The translations under genes and the position numbers were made by a program. A DNA stretch of 64,000 bases from Pyrenophora tritici-repentis (taxonomy: Eukaryota; Ascomycota; Dothideomycetes; Pleosporales; Pleosporaceae), in NCBI RefSeq assembly GCF_003171515.1, contig NC_089396.1:372001-436000 (forward strand), given 5' to 3'. Positions 1 to 11,706 of this stretch are shown piece after piece. The notes under the pieces are model-generated. The model did no database searches. It was not told the origin of the DNA and saw only the letters and a program-made list of their open reading frames with translations. Position 1 is the stretch's first letter; each line of letters begins with the position of its first letter.

Positions 1-1783
1 CGGGAGCCACCTCGGTAGCGTAGGAACTGGGTTTCGGTCAATGCGCCGCCTCTTCTAGCGCTTCGGATTGCGGATCGATCTTTGAGGCGCAGGTGCTGAA
101 ACTAGTTGCAGTTAGCGAGCGCTGATAAACCATCCAAAGTCGCTTAGCGGTCGCCAGCACATTTCAACTCTTGTGTTTGAGGCAGGCGAGCCTGGCCTCT
201 AGTAGGCCATGGCCGTACGAAAGCGGTAATGGACATGGAAAATGGCGCGATATCTCGGACATTGTGATTGGCCTCCCACGTTATCGTTCCCCAATAGTGG
301 AAGGCAGGCTAGACTTGTACCGGCGCGTCAGGGCATACCGTACCGTGTCTATAGTTAGCCATGCGAGGTTGTGGAAAAGTATATGAGTGGGCTTTTTGTT
401 AAGACATGTGTGGTACAAGATAGTGTGTCGAGACGGTCGCGACGATCGCGACCGTGACAGGTCGTCATGGTCGGGTTTGAATGACGCGTGTGAGTATAGG
501 GGGTTGCAAGTCCATGTTTCGTCCGGGCTCGCGTGCAGTCGTCCTCGGAGGGAACATGTCAGCTCGTACACGGTCTATTGACTGCACGGCACTTGGTGTT
601 GCTCTTGCTCCCGTGGGTCTTTGTCGGCGAAGGTGTTAACAGATGACTTATTCTTCGCAGTAATCTGGGGTAATTCGCGGTGAGATACGGGAAAGCAGAG
701 CGGGGAAAACCCGTGTTGATGCTGTGATTACGGTCTTTGCGTCGTAAATTCCATGCTTCGTGTCCGGATTAAGCTTGCCTCGGCTGGTGATCCACTTGGC
801 ATGTGGGCAGGTCGCGGTGGATGCGACTGCCAAAGTTTGACATGTCGTGGAAGACATGTACCAGAGAAATGAGGATTACAGATGTCCATGTCATGGTTGT
901 CTGGTACGGAGCTGGATGATTGCGACAGTGCAGGGCACGTGATGTACACAGTGTGTGACAGCTGTCTGCGGTTTACCGACATGTGTGTGTTGGTGCGTGT
1001 CACATAGTCGATACAGATGAAATACAGATGAAATACAGATGAAATGCATCCAAGGACATGTATCCATGTGATGAAGGTGACGACGTCTGACTGGCGCCAA
1101 CGCCAAGGGGGGATTGCGTCAGTGAGGCGATTCGCGGGCGGCGTCGAGGTATCGTCGTACCGGGCGCAAGCTGGACTCCGCTCCTTCACACCAACCTTGC
1201 CAGTATACGCGGGCTCTTGCATGAGGCAGCCCCGCTCGCAGGACCCCTTCTCGCGTACCTTCTTGCGCACGCATTGCACATTGGAGTCTATTTCCAGGGT
1301 TCATCGTGGTGTTGAGGCTCTTCAGGCGCGGGTTGGTCTAGGCTCTAACTCTTATCGATATTCCGCCCGGCAGCGTTTGCAGCTAGTGCCCAAGCCGCCT
1401 GGCCCTGTCCTCTCCCGCTTCGACTTTGCGACCCACGACGCGACTGCAAAAGTGTCCGAGGTTGATCACCCACTCCCGTCACCGCGCCATCCACGGTCGC
1501 AAGTCGCCATTCACTGTTGCGCGCCCAGGACCCCGCATTAACCCACTGTCGGTCGCGTCACCGACATCCTGCCACCCGTCCCAAGCGCCGCCTAGCCTCC
1601 TAATCGTCATCCGCCAGCACCACCACACACAGACACCCCCAGCCGCCCCATCATCCCATCCCCGATCGCTGCCCGCTCTGTTGCCAATCCCGAGCACGCC
1701 ACTGCGCAAACGATCGCGACCACGCGCCGAGCTCCGGAGGGTAGCTGCCCTAGCCGGAGAGTCTTGACACGCCGCCATCGGCT
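1..1783. other. Intergenic, upstream of the Psy2 gene
   Basis: No open frame here has recognisable protein features, and none joins plausibly through introns. The last ~400 bases are C-rich and probably hold the promoter and 5' leader of the gene starting at 1784. A three-copy 11-bp repeat lies at 1013-1045. Confidence 0.5.
1013..1045. repeat. 11-bp tandem repeat, 3 copies
   Basis: Three perfect head-to-tail copies of acagatgaaat. It is a simple microsatellite-like run with no visible role. Confidence 0.8.
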
Positions 1784-4721
1784 ATGGCAAACGTCGGCCC
1801 GCCGCCTGCGAGCGAACGAAAGCGCGTCAAAGTCTACGAGCTCAAGAACAATGACTGGTTTGACAGAGGCACAGGCTTCTGCAAGGGCGTTGTCGCCAAT
1901 GTACGTGCTTGCAATGGCATATGCCTCACCTAGGCCGCTCCGCTAACTCGTGCGACCACAGCAGGAAGAGGCGAGAATCGTAGTCCTATCAGAAGACGAC
2001 CAGTCGCGACAGCTCCTGGAGACGCGCATCTCCAAAGATGACGGTTACCAGAAACAACAGGGTATGCGCGCGCGTCGTCGCACTCGCCCTCGGTCAAGAG
2101 ATGACAATAACTAATCGTATACAGACACGCTCATTGTGTGGACAGAGCAAAATGGCACCGACATGGCTCTCAGCTTCCAGGAGCCAGAGGGCTGCGCAAG
2201 CATATGGTGAGCTTCGATGCGCCCAGGACACCAGGGCCATGTGCTGATGCCGGACAGGGACTTTGTGAATGAAGTGCAGTCGCGCCTCCAAGCGTTAGCT
2301 CAGGGTACGTCCTCTCAAACTGCGCGCATAGCTTCGAGTAAGCTAATGCTGACATAGACGATGGTCTCTCAGACGACATCGACCACATCAGCCCCATACT
2401 CCTCCCCGCTCCCGACCTCAGCAATCTCCATGAGATTGAGAATCACATGCGCGCCGCAAATTCCACACCAGGCGGTCGGGAAGCTTTGGCCAAGTTCATC
2501 CTCGCCCAGGACTACATACCAAAGCTGATACCGCTGGTGGACATGGCTGAAGACCTTGAAAGTTTGTCTGACCTGCATCGGCTGTGCAGCATCATGAAAA
2601 TGCTTATCCTCCTCAATGACACCGCCATCATTGAATATGTAGTGACAGATGCCGTGGTTCTGGGTGTGGTTGGGGCTTTGGAATGTGTGCTACCCCACGC
2701 GACCTGCCACATGGCTTTGCTGACATTTTACAGACGACCCTGACTTTCCCCTACATAAGGCGAACCACCGACAGTACCTCGATGACGAATCAAAGTTCAA
2801 GGAAGTCGTCAGAATCGAAGACGAAAACATAAAACGCAAGATCCACTACACGTACCGGCTGCAGTACCTCAAAGACGTTGTACTTGCACGCATTCTCGAT
2901 GACCCCACATTCAGCGTCCTCAACTCACTCATATTCTTCCATCAGGTCGATATTGTCCAGCATCTGCAAGCGAATGTACCCTTCTTGAAGGAGCTGTTTG
3001 GTATATTTTCGCCAAAAGAGCAAAACCTGGCGCGAAAAAGAGACGCCGTGCTGTTCATCCAGCAATGTTGCGCAATAGCCAAGAGCTTGCAGGCAAACGT
3101 CAGAGCCCAACTATACCAAAACTTCATTAGCAGCGGTCTGCTAGAAGTAATACAGTTTGCGCTCAAGCACCAGGACGCATCGGTTCGTGTGGCAGGAACG
3201 GATATACTTGTGTCTCTAATCGACCATGACGCTCTCATGGTGCGAAGCTACATCTTCAAGGCCATACAGGAAAAGACAAAGCCGCTCACCGACACCCTGA
3301 TTGAGTTGCTGCTCATCGAGGTGGACCTGGGTGTCAAGGCGCAAATGGCCGATGCGATCAAGATCTTACTTGACCCCAATGCCAACTCAGCATCCATCGA
3401 AGCGCTCGGAAGGACCAACAGCGACTTCCTCGCTAAGATGAGAGGCCAATTACCATCCATACCGCAGACAGACTCTTTCATCCAGAACTTCTACGACGAG
3501 TCCGCGCGGAAGTTATTCCAACCTTTGAAGGACCTCGAAGGCAGGGAATCAAGTGAGCATCATTCTCTACCACGCCCTATCACGACTAACATGATTCAGT
3601 GGACGATTTGACAATGCAACAAGTGTCATTGTACGCCCATCTAGTCGAGGTTCTCTGCTTCTTCATCCGCCAGCATTCCTTCCGCAGCAAATATTTCATC
3701 TTGTCCGAAGGCCTGGCGGTTCGCGTTGCCCAACTCATGGGCTGCCCAGAGAAGCACCTAAAGCTCAGTAGGTCTCCTGCATGTTCTTTCTCCATATCCA
3801 TACATTTGCTAACAGATACCAGCCGCGCTCAAGTACTTCCGTACTGTACTCGGATTCCACGACGAAACGCACAATCGTCAGATAATTGCCCATGAGCTCT
3901 TCGAGCCGATACTGAAGATCCTCTTCGACACCATGCCCCGCGATAATCTCTTGAATTCTGCATGTCTCGAGCTGTTCGAATTTATTCGACGAGAAAACAT
4001 CAAGATGATCGTCCAACATCTCGTAGAGACGTACAGGGAGAAGTTGCAGGCGATTACTTATGTGGATACATTCCAGAACCTCATACTCAAATATGTCCAG
4101 AACCATGAACCGATAACAACCCAAGAGCTCGACAACTCGTTTACAAGCGTAGACAGCGACACCCCCGCACGACATGCTGCGGCCATGAATGGCGGAAAGT
4201 GGGGTCATGGTCTTAAAGAGGTGGACCCAGATGAAGAGGCATACTTCAATACCTCAGATGATGAGGATGAACCAATTCCCGGGAGTGGAAAACTGAGCAT
4301 AAACGGGGCGTCGCCAGTGCGACCTCTTGTCAACTACCCGGATGACGATGCCGACGATGCCGATATGGATGACCTCACAGCTGACGTTACCGCCTCTGCC
4401 CCCAAGATATCGTCCGCAACGCAGACTCCCGACGCAGCTACACCCCCACATCCGACTTCGACAGCATCACCACCCGAGCGTGTATCAGAGAAACGTCGCA
4501 GAGAAGAGGACGAAGAAGATGAGTTACTTGCAAGCATCTCCACCTCCGCTGGTCCTAAACGACGCGCCTCGACATCAAGCAACGCAAGCTCTGGAAGTTT
4601 ACGTAACTTGCGCCGGAAATCGCCCAGTGTCAACTCCGGCAAAGATGGCGGAGGTACTCCAAAAAAGATATCACTATCTATCCCATTAAAGAGCAGTGGC
4701 GAGGGGGGCGAAGGCGAATAG
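1784..4721 (+). CDS. psy2: Protein phosphatase 4 regulatory subunit 3 (Psy2/SMEK family)
   Basis: Targeting subunit of the PP4 phosphatase complex (family knowledge: DNA damage recovery and nuclear dephosphorylation). I splice eight exons: 1784-1900, 1962-2061, 2125-2206, 2258-2304, 2358-2684, 2734-3552, 3600-3767 and 3823-4721, giving 852 codons in one frame. The start is [20 protein letters not shown]; residues ~15-115 form the EVH1/PH-like domain ([16 protein letters not shown], then [21 protein letters not shown]). The SMK-1 domain follows, with the family-typical [19 protein letters not shown] and an ARM-like helical region. The last ~200 residues are acidic, Ser/Thr-rich and Lys/Arg-patched, as expected for the disordered nuclear tail. 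Several introns carry a good ctaac-type branch site. Length and domain order are normal. Confidence 0.93.
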
Positions 4722-5390
4722 TATCGTCTATCCCTTTTGCAACCGATAACTCATCGAGCATGTGGAGGAGCTTCGCATTTGAGCTGCGCTGCACGCTTTA
4801 AACTATCCGAAAGATACCCATTGAAATTTCGGAAGACCTGTGACGTTGTATGGAAATGGGTTATGGGATTGTTGCTTCTTTCATGCAAATGGTTTCGATC
4901 GGGTAGCAGCATTGCGATGGTGTAATTATTAGGCGTTTAGTATCTTCACAAACTTTGGGCGAGCGGATCGGGTTTGGATCGGGAATGACGGGACGATGCA
5001 GCGCCATGTGCCGGATTGTCAGCGTGTATTTGGGTGTTGGATTTTTCTGTGCATGATCATGGTCATCTGACAGTGTATTATACCTCAGCAGTCTTCATAC
5101 GGGAATCAAAACTCGTATGTGGATTTGAGTTTCTGTTGTGTGTGACGTGAGTTCACGACAGATGGAGACGTCTGATATCCAGATGGTTCCGTTGGAAAGC
5201 ACAATGGTATATACCTAGTCGCGTAAGGCTGAGTCACGTTCTTTCGCGTCCGCTAGCGCGTCGACACCCCGCGGTCAGTTTGCGTAATCCAAATCTAACT
5301 AGCATTACGTTCCTCCAACTTTCACCTACCTCGGTTTTACGTTTATAACATACCACGTAGTACCGTCATATATCCTAGAAACGCCACGAC
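4722..5390. other. Intergenic between psy2 and the DHFR gene
   Basis: Holds the 3' end of psy2 and the promoter of the DHFR gene. I see no further gene in it. Confidence 0.5.
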
Positions 5391-6239
5391 ATGTCTGATG
5401 AGCAATCCTCTTCCAAGCCAGGCTCTTTAGAATCAAAAGAAACCCCAACCACCAACGATCAAAACATATCCACCATGCCACCCAAGCCCCCAACACTCAC
5501 CCTCATCCTCGCCGCCACACCAAACCTCGGCATTGGAAACGCCGGAGGTCTACCCTGGCCCCAGCTCAAAAAGGAAATGGGTTTCTTCGCTCGCGTAACA
5601 AAACGCACATCACCATCAAGTAACAACGACATAAAGAAGATCAACGCCGTGCTCATGGGCCGCAAAACCTGGGAAAGCATACCGCCCAAATTCCGCCCTC
5701 TAAAAGACCGCTTGAACATCGTCATCACATCGCAGCCCGAGGAATTCGCAAAGAAATTAGACAAGAAGGACGACACAGAAGATGTTATCGAAGGACCCAT
5801 GGTGTGCTCTGGCATCCTAGACGCACTATCGCAACTTGAGCATTTCCAAGATAAGAAGACTTCATCAACATCATCATCTCCAACCCTCAAACTCGACAAA
5901 ATCTTCGTCATTGGCGGCGCAAGCATATACAAGACGGCGCTTGAACTCCCCCAGACGAAGCGTGTGTTGCTTACCAAGATCAACAAGGAGTTTGAGTGCG
6001 ACACGTTTTTCCCTGTTAATCTGGAGGAGACTACGTTTTGGGAGGGGAGGAGTAGGGAGGAGATGGGGGAGTTTACGGGGGAGGAGTTGGTGGAGGGGGG
6101 TTGGAGGAACAGGGGGTGGGTTTTGAGTTTTGTATGTATGAGAGGGAGTAGGTGGGGGTTAGTTATGACAGGGATGTTTGAGGAAGATAGTTTGGTACTG
6201 CATCGGGCTTATGCTGTGAACGCCTCTATTGTATGCTAG
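5391..6239 (+). CDS. Dihydrofolate reductase, apparent frameshift near 3' end
   Basis: Reduces dihydrofolate to tetrahydrofolate with NADPH for thymidylate and purine synthesis. Visible DHFR signatures: LILAATPNLGIGNAGGLPWP, then GRKTWESIPPKFRPL, RLNIVITSQ, VIGGASIY and FWEGRSREEMGEFTGEE. No intron is needed. Two possible starts exist, at 5391 and at 5475 (MPPKPPTLTL); the second lies closer to the usual family start. The frame reads open to 6239, but its last ~40 residues match no DHFR. In the -1 frame, just after the G run at 6112-6116, the sequence gives GFEFCMYERE and a stop at 6149-6151, which is the normal DHFR C-terminus. One G is therefore probably missing from the run, as a real mutation or an assembly error; the true CDS would end at 6151, about 253 codons. 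Confidence 0.85.
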   Translation: MSDEQSSSKPGSLESKETPTTNDQNISTMPPKPPTLTLILAATPNLGIGNAGGLPWPQLKKEMGFFARVTKRTSPSSNNDIKKINAVLMGRKTWESIPPKFRPLKDRLNIVITSQPEEFAKKLDKKDDTEDVIEGPMVCSGILDALSQLEHFQDKKTSSTSSSPTLKLDKIFVIGGASIYKTALELPQTKRVLLTKINKEFECDTFFPVNLEETTFWEGRSREEMGEFTGEELVEGGWRNRGWVLSFVCMRGSRWGLVMTGMFEEDSLVLHRAYAVNASIVC

Positions 6240-6505
6240 CTAACTAGCTGATGATATGCTAGTACAGACTTTACCACTCAGGTTTGGAATATCTGGTGGC
6301 ATGCCATTTCTAGAATACTGTTTTGCTAGGTTGGTATTCCAGAGGAAGTCAACTATATTCCACCCAGCGCCTCATTCATTAGAGTAGACAACATGAAGAG
6401 AAGCAGTACCTCAGTATGTTAACATGCAAACTAACTAAACAATGTAGTCATTAGATACAGCAAAACCTCTTCAATAAGGATCTACACACATACACAAACG
6501 CAAAC

Positions 6506-8565
6506 CTACCACGGGGGCAACATGTCAGAGATCGTATCCTCCACCAGCAAATCATCACGATAACCCTCAAAAATGCGATCAAACATATCAGTGGTCCATC
6601 GAACCGTCGATCGAGCTTGATTATGTGCCTTTTTATATTCCCAATACTCAGGGTACCAGCCCGCACACTCCCAATCAACTATTCCAGCTATCCTACCTGC
6701 CCCATTCACCAATATATTCCTCATATTAAGATCTGCATGTGTAAACACGATTTCATGTTTCACACCGTGTGATTTGGAAACCAGTTTCCGCCCATCTTCA
6801 TCCAAAGGAAGCTCATAGGTCAAGAACTCGTTGAATTCCACCTCATCCCGGAACCCAAGTTTTCTGCTTGCAGAGTTGCGGATGCGCCAGTCCAAGATTC
6901 CCCCTCCTATTGCATTGCAGATCTGGAACTCTGAGCCGGTTTTATTGGGAATTTGCCGCAGTTTTGCTATGTACTGCTTAAGATCGCGTGCTACCGCCTG
7001 TAATTGCTCATCAGTCATGGTAGGGAGTCTTAGCCCAATCTTCTCTCCGACAATACCAGTCATTAGGAGAAACGAAGAATCAGAGTATTGAATGACATCG
7101 ACTGCTCTTGGTGCAGGATGTGGGTATACCGCTCAACCAGACGGAGTGCTTGGGCTTCTGCTTGATGCTTTGGTGCCCAATCACTACCAGATACCCGCAG
7201 ATACAGATTGAAAGGAAGTCGATAGTCTCTATCAGAACCGGTGTTACCATAAAGTCTGTTCGAAATCCGGGCTAAGCGCTTGTAGGCAAGCGCTCGAAAA
7301 AACGCTGGTGTGTGAACCCAGACATATCGTAGGGCATGATATACACCTCGAAGATACCATGGATTCCAAGAGGTTTTGTTCGCCAAAGCTTCCACGGCTG
7401 GATTTGTGGGTTCTCCAGCAGCTGAATCATGTAGTATGCTGGAGTTTCGCTTTATGTACTTGAAAACTTCTAGCCATACCAAGGCATTTGCAAATCGGTC
7501 ATGGACTTCCAAATGCGCAGCTTTTGGAAGCGAAGAGAGTCCAACAGCTTTAATTTCCAGCGTTATGAAACGAAAATATTCAATGTCATTGGATGGAAAT
7601 AGATTCCTACTTCGCACATAATACCGGGCCTAGCTGATTAGAACAATAATGGAGTCAATAAGAGACGCCTTACCGAACTGCTTATGTCCTCAGATGGGCT
7701 GCTTTTAAAAGAAATTCTTCCTTTGCTGAACTGTTTAAAGACATGTGACGATAATAGTATCAGCTGCTCGGATAGATGTTGATCCGAAGAAAGAGAATCT
7801 CGGCTCAGGAGTGATCGCAGATTATGCAGCTGTGACTCGCCTATGAATGCGGCAAACATCTTGGCAAGTCGTTTCTAAGAGGGGGTTAGGGATGAAGGAA
7901 CATAGGACAAACAGACTCACGTTGTTAACCATGTCAATATCACAGAACAACGAAGGTGGCAAGATGTAAGCAAACAACAAGCTTCCGTAATGCTGCTGTT
8001 CATCCTCGGCCTTTGAGATGCAGCATCGCCCCCCATCTCTTTGCCATATATTGCGCCTTTGTGATTCTTCCAGGTCCTTGCAAACAACGGGGCGTACTAC
8101 AAACCATCGTTAGCTCTCTCCAAGTCAAGCTATTGGCAATCGTACCTTTCTCGAGGAGACATATCCAGTCGGCTAGAAACTCGGAAACTGCAATCTGATC
8201 CTTTCCAGAAACCTCATCGATAAAGAACTGTGCTGCGACTTTCTAGTAACTCTGAAGTGTCTGAGAATACGATAATAGAGAACAGTGTCATCTTCTACAC
8301 GAAGTAAATCCTAGACAGCAGCCAACATGCTAGGATTGACATCACACAGCATAGAACCTTGGAGGTACCTGAGTACTCTCCCCCAGTTATGAGTGATAGT
8401 AAATTGAGGCAAGGGATCCGAATTGGGAATATGACGCAGTTCTGGTACTTGCCACTCACCATTAGGAAGGCGCCAGGCTGCTGAGAAGGAATGATCCCCT
8501 CTTTCACTTGACTATAAACTCGCCACAATCAATCACTCCACTTCACATTGTTCCCCACTTACCAT
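6506..8565 (-). pseudogene. HNH-like plus aminoglycoside-phosphotransferase-like gene, disrupted
   Basis: Five exons can be read on the minus strand: 8565-8563 (ATG only), 8511-8146, 8096-7921, 7874-7674 and 7629-6506, with good GT/AG borders. The N-terminal part has an HNH-like stretch (IWQRDGGRCCISK ... LLFAYILPP). The C-terminal half is an APH-type kinase: LPFNLYLRVSGSDWAPKHQAE, the catalytic loop FTHADLNMRNILVN, and GIVDWECAGWYPEYWEY. Three lesions break it: a TAG at 8311-8313 where the frame otherwise continues, a missing base near the T run at 8240-8242, and a missing base at 7116-7117 (PAPRAVDVIQYSDSSFLL continues in the other frame). Each fits a one-base change. Alternative: sequencing errors in an intact gene. 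The substrate of this fungal APH family is not known to me. The one-codon first exon is unusual and the true start may differ. Confidence 0.65.
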
Positions 8566-8610
8566 GATCGCATCCGCCAGTCCCTCTCCTTCTCACCCGG
8601 CACCAAAACC

Positions 8611-9586
8611 ATGGATGAAAACATGCCCATGCAGTTCGGATGGACTGGGCTATTGCAGGAACGTACGTAACCACCATTCTTCTACAAAGCGCAGCCAGCC
8701 GCACCTTCTAACGCGGAACATGTAGACCCCATTCTCTTCCTGGCCCTGCGAGCCTCTGCCAACAACAACAACACGCTCGTCATCCTGCTTCTCCTTTCCG
8801 TATTCTCCGCCGTATATGATGCGTCCCGTGTCTACGTTGGCGGCCATGTGCGTACGCGCCAGACACACCACTACTCCTTCATTGACGACACACACGAGAG
8901 CTCAGCACCTAGTCTCTTGTCTTCACTCGCACGCGCCAAGAAAGGACGTCCTCGCATCATTCTGTACGCCAAAGCCATCATCCACTTCGCGCTCTTCGTA
9001 GGTGTACAGTGTATCATCACATGGATCGTGATCAAGATAGCGCGGATTCTGGCATCGAATTACGTGGACGACGACGACGTACGCCAAGAGTGTGATCTTC
9101 TGCTTGAGAAGGGACTGGAGTGCTCTGCCGCGATACGGTATCACAATGCGCTCAATGTGGCAGCTGTCATCTGCCTTTTGTGCTTGATTCGCGGTTTCAA
9201 GCTACATATCGATACACCGACTCGCACCCGTCCAATCGATGATACAGATTACAGTCCTGGCTTCGTCGCTCTCAAGACCAAGTGCCGAAGTATGGCGCAG
9301 ATTATCCTCGCTGTACCCATCACCATTGTGGCTCTACACTCTCGCGTGTCTAGGAGGGAGATGTGGAAGCATGTGGGGATTCTGTTTGGTCTGACTATTA
9401 CTTCACTGATCATCTTTCTTGCTGGCAACTTTGTTGTCTTGCTTGCTACACTGCCGGTATGTTCGAATACTGCTTTCGATATCAATGGGCTAACAGGCTT
9501 TCCAGGACTTGCAGCATACATTGGACGCGTTGGAGGAGTCGGGACTGACGAGGCAGACTAAAGTATTGCCTCTAGCGGGGCAATAG
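8611..9586 (+). CDS. Four-helix membrane protein of unknown function
   Basis: Three exons, 8611-8662, 8726-9456 and 9506-9586, give 287 residues. The last intron (gtatgt donor, ggctaac branch site, ccag acceptor) is preferred over reading through, which would give a different, less regular tail. Hydrophobic segments are visible at LVILLLLSVFSAVY, near FALFVGVQCIITWIVIKIA, ALNVAAVICLLCLI, and a late pair IILAVPITIVAL and ILFGLTITSLIIFLAGNFVV. A charged loop HVRTRQTHHYSFIDDTHESS lies between the first two. I do not recognise the family. Its start lies only 45 bases from the start of the disrupted phosphotransferase gene on the other strand, so the two would share a promoter or one start is wrong. 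Confidence 0.7.
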
Positions 9587-9997
9587 ATGATATGTGTTGC
9601 AGGGCTCCCATACAAGAATGTGTTTGTGGGGTACATAGGAATTGCTCGATGGGAAGGCTTGCATGGAGCGAATGGAAGTTTGGGGAAAATAATGTTCGAT
9701 TCATTTAGATGATGTCGATACATGTACGTCGAATCTTTTGATCGTCAGTATCGTGAAAGTAAAATAGGAATGAAAGCGACATGTATACTCGTTTATCGCA
9801 TGTAAAATCATACCTCCCAAGCTTATTCCTGTCATATCTGACCCATCACTGCACAAGCACACCAAGAATTCAAGCCATACTTTGAAATCGGAATTCTAAC
9901 AATCGCCCTCCTCTACTCAATTATCTCCACCCTCATCCCACAGCAAAACTTCTTTTCCCTCTACTCCAAGGAACCACACCCCTATCATCACACCCGC
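9587..9997. other. Convergent intergenic stretch
   Basis: 3' flanks of the membrane protein gene and of the MAPEG gene on the other strand. I see nothing else in it. Confidence 0.5.
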
Positions 9998-10582
9998 TTA
10001 TCCCATAACCAAATCCCAAACCGTCTTAACACTCCATCCCATCAGCACATAATGCGCAATCATCCACCCAGCCCCATAATACCTACCCACACCGCCCTTC
10101 TCCCCACTATTCGTATACCCAATCGCATATACCACACGATTGACGCTCCAAATGCCACCCAACACAGCCGCCGCAACGGGGTATCTCAGACCCGTAATCA
10201 GCATAGAGCCGAGGGCAGTAACGTGGTTTTCGTTGAAGTTTTGGTGCGCGCGTTGGGCAGAGTTGAAGGCGAGCATGGCGGCTTTTGAGGCGGGGGAGGC
10301 GGACGTGACTTGTTCGTACGAGGCGTATTCGTAGGGGTAGGGGATCTTTGCGGCTTTGCGGAAGGTGCCGACGCGGCCGCCGTGCCAGGCGCCGATTAGG
10401 AACGTGGAGACTGCGGCGGCGAGGACGTAGCTGGTGGGTTGTTGTTAGTTTGGGGTGTTGGGGATGGTTGGGGGTGGAAGAGAGGGTGTTCGAAGGGGGG
10501 AGGGGGAGTTGAGATGGATGGGAGGATTGCGAGGATGGGGTTGGACGTACCCGTATTGATCTGGGAGCTGGATGTTCGCCAT
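9998..10582 (-). CDS. MAPEG family protein (microsomal glutathione S-transferase 3-like)
   Basis: Membrane enzyme family that conjugates glutathione or reduces lipid hydroperoxides. Two exons, 10582-10551 and 10430-9998, give 154 residues, the usual MAPEG length. The start reads MANIQLPDQYGYV followed by a first helix. The family hallmark FNSAQRAHQNFNENH is present, then helices around LITGLRYPVAAAVLGGIW, and NRVVYAIGYTNSGEKGGVGRY, which matches the typical RvvYa.GY pattern. The intron (120 nt) has donor gtacgt and acceptor ccag. A four-copy hexamer repeat directly precedes the ATG and a TATA-like box lies about 135 bases upstream. Confidence 0.9.
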
Positions 10583-10606
10583 TGTAGCTGTAGCTGTAGC
10601 TGTAGC
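10583..10606. repeat. Hexamer microsatellite in the MAPEG 5' leader
   Basis: Four perfect copies of tgtagc on the plus strand (gctaca on the coding strand), ending directly at the ATG of the MAPEG gene. A degenerate gtagaag/gtagtag run continues to about 10636. Confidence 0.8.
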
Positions 10607-11706
10607 TGTCGTAGAAGTCGTAGTAGTTGTCGTAGGTAGTATGCGCACGGCTTGTCTCTAATCGCAATTCGCAGTAATAGCTATCTCAATTGACACCTTC
10701 AGTCGACGCGCGAACCCTTATATATCTAATCAAGAGTGAAACTCTGCAATCGAAAGTCCTAGAAAGGTTTTGCTGTTCCAAGGCAGGCGCACGCGCACAT
10801 CTGTCCACAGAAAGCCGGGCTTCAACTAGCTAGTTAGCTTAAGCCCGGCGAGGGCGGACGACATTTCATGCGCGGGGCTCCACCTCCCCCCGTCGGCGCA
10901 TCATCGCGCCGGTGCAGAACGCCTGGTTTGCGGAATACCGCACGCCTGCTGTGCTTTACTGCCACGATAATATCGTTGCCTAGTCGGAGGCGGCGCGATA
11001 TGTGATACGGTCGGTGGTTGTGCGATTGGGAATGGGGTGCGTCATGTGGGTACAAGAAGGGGGCCATGTCGGTAATGTGGTGGCATGAGGTGTGTGTGTT
11101 TTGGCGGGTGAGACGGACGAAGGATGAGGGACCGCAGGAGAAGATGGATTCTGGGAAATAATCTTGTGGAGGGAAAGGAAAGGTAAATGAGTTTAAGAAA
11201 ATAATGGATGTAGGTATTTCAAGGGGCTCCCCTCTCTCTTTTCTGGTACTCGGTACCGCAAAAATGCGATCTTATTGTCCCATAAATTAAATTTTCTTTC
11301 TTTTTCCTCTTTACGCGCTCTCCGAAATGGCAACTATCATGGTTTTATAGAGTTGGAGAGGATAGCATGGATTGGCTTTTGTGGTTATTCCGTGATTCTA
11401 GGACGGGATGGCGACAAAGGATATCAGTCATCAGTATTGTGACCTCGGCAGGTTACTACGGACGAAATGGCCATCTGCTTTCTCCGTGTCACGCTCATAT
11501 AGATGGTAGCGTTTGGTACGTATGGCTGGCTGATAACATATCCCGCACATCATCTTCTTCGCCACTATCTGGGCAGTAGCCATAACCCATGCAATGCTGT
11601 TGTTCCTCCTAATTCAGGGCGTGCAAATATTTCAATACTTTTTCTTCTCCTTCTTTGTTGGTCCATTTGTATTTCGCAAAACCGCCGTTCTGCCGTTTTT
11701 CGCGCT
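10607..11706. other. Intergenic, MAPEG promoter side
   Basis: Contains the MAPEG upstream region and, at the far end, the 3' flank of the gene at 11707. A 77-codon ATG-started frame on the minus strand (10834-11067) has no protein features, so I do not call it. Confidence 0.5.
10718..10725 (-). promoter_or_regulatory. TATA-like box of the MAPEG gene
   Basis: The palindromic run ttatatat lies about 135 bases upstream of the MAPEG ATG, a plausible distance for a fungal TATA element. Placement is by sequence and position only. Confidence 0.4.
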
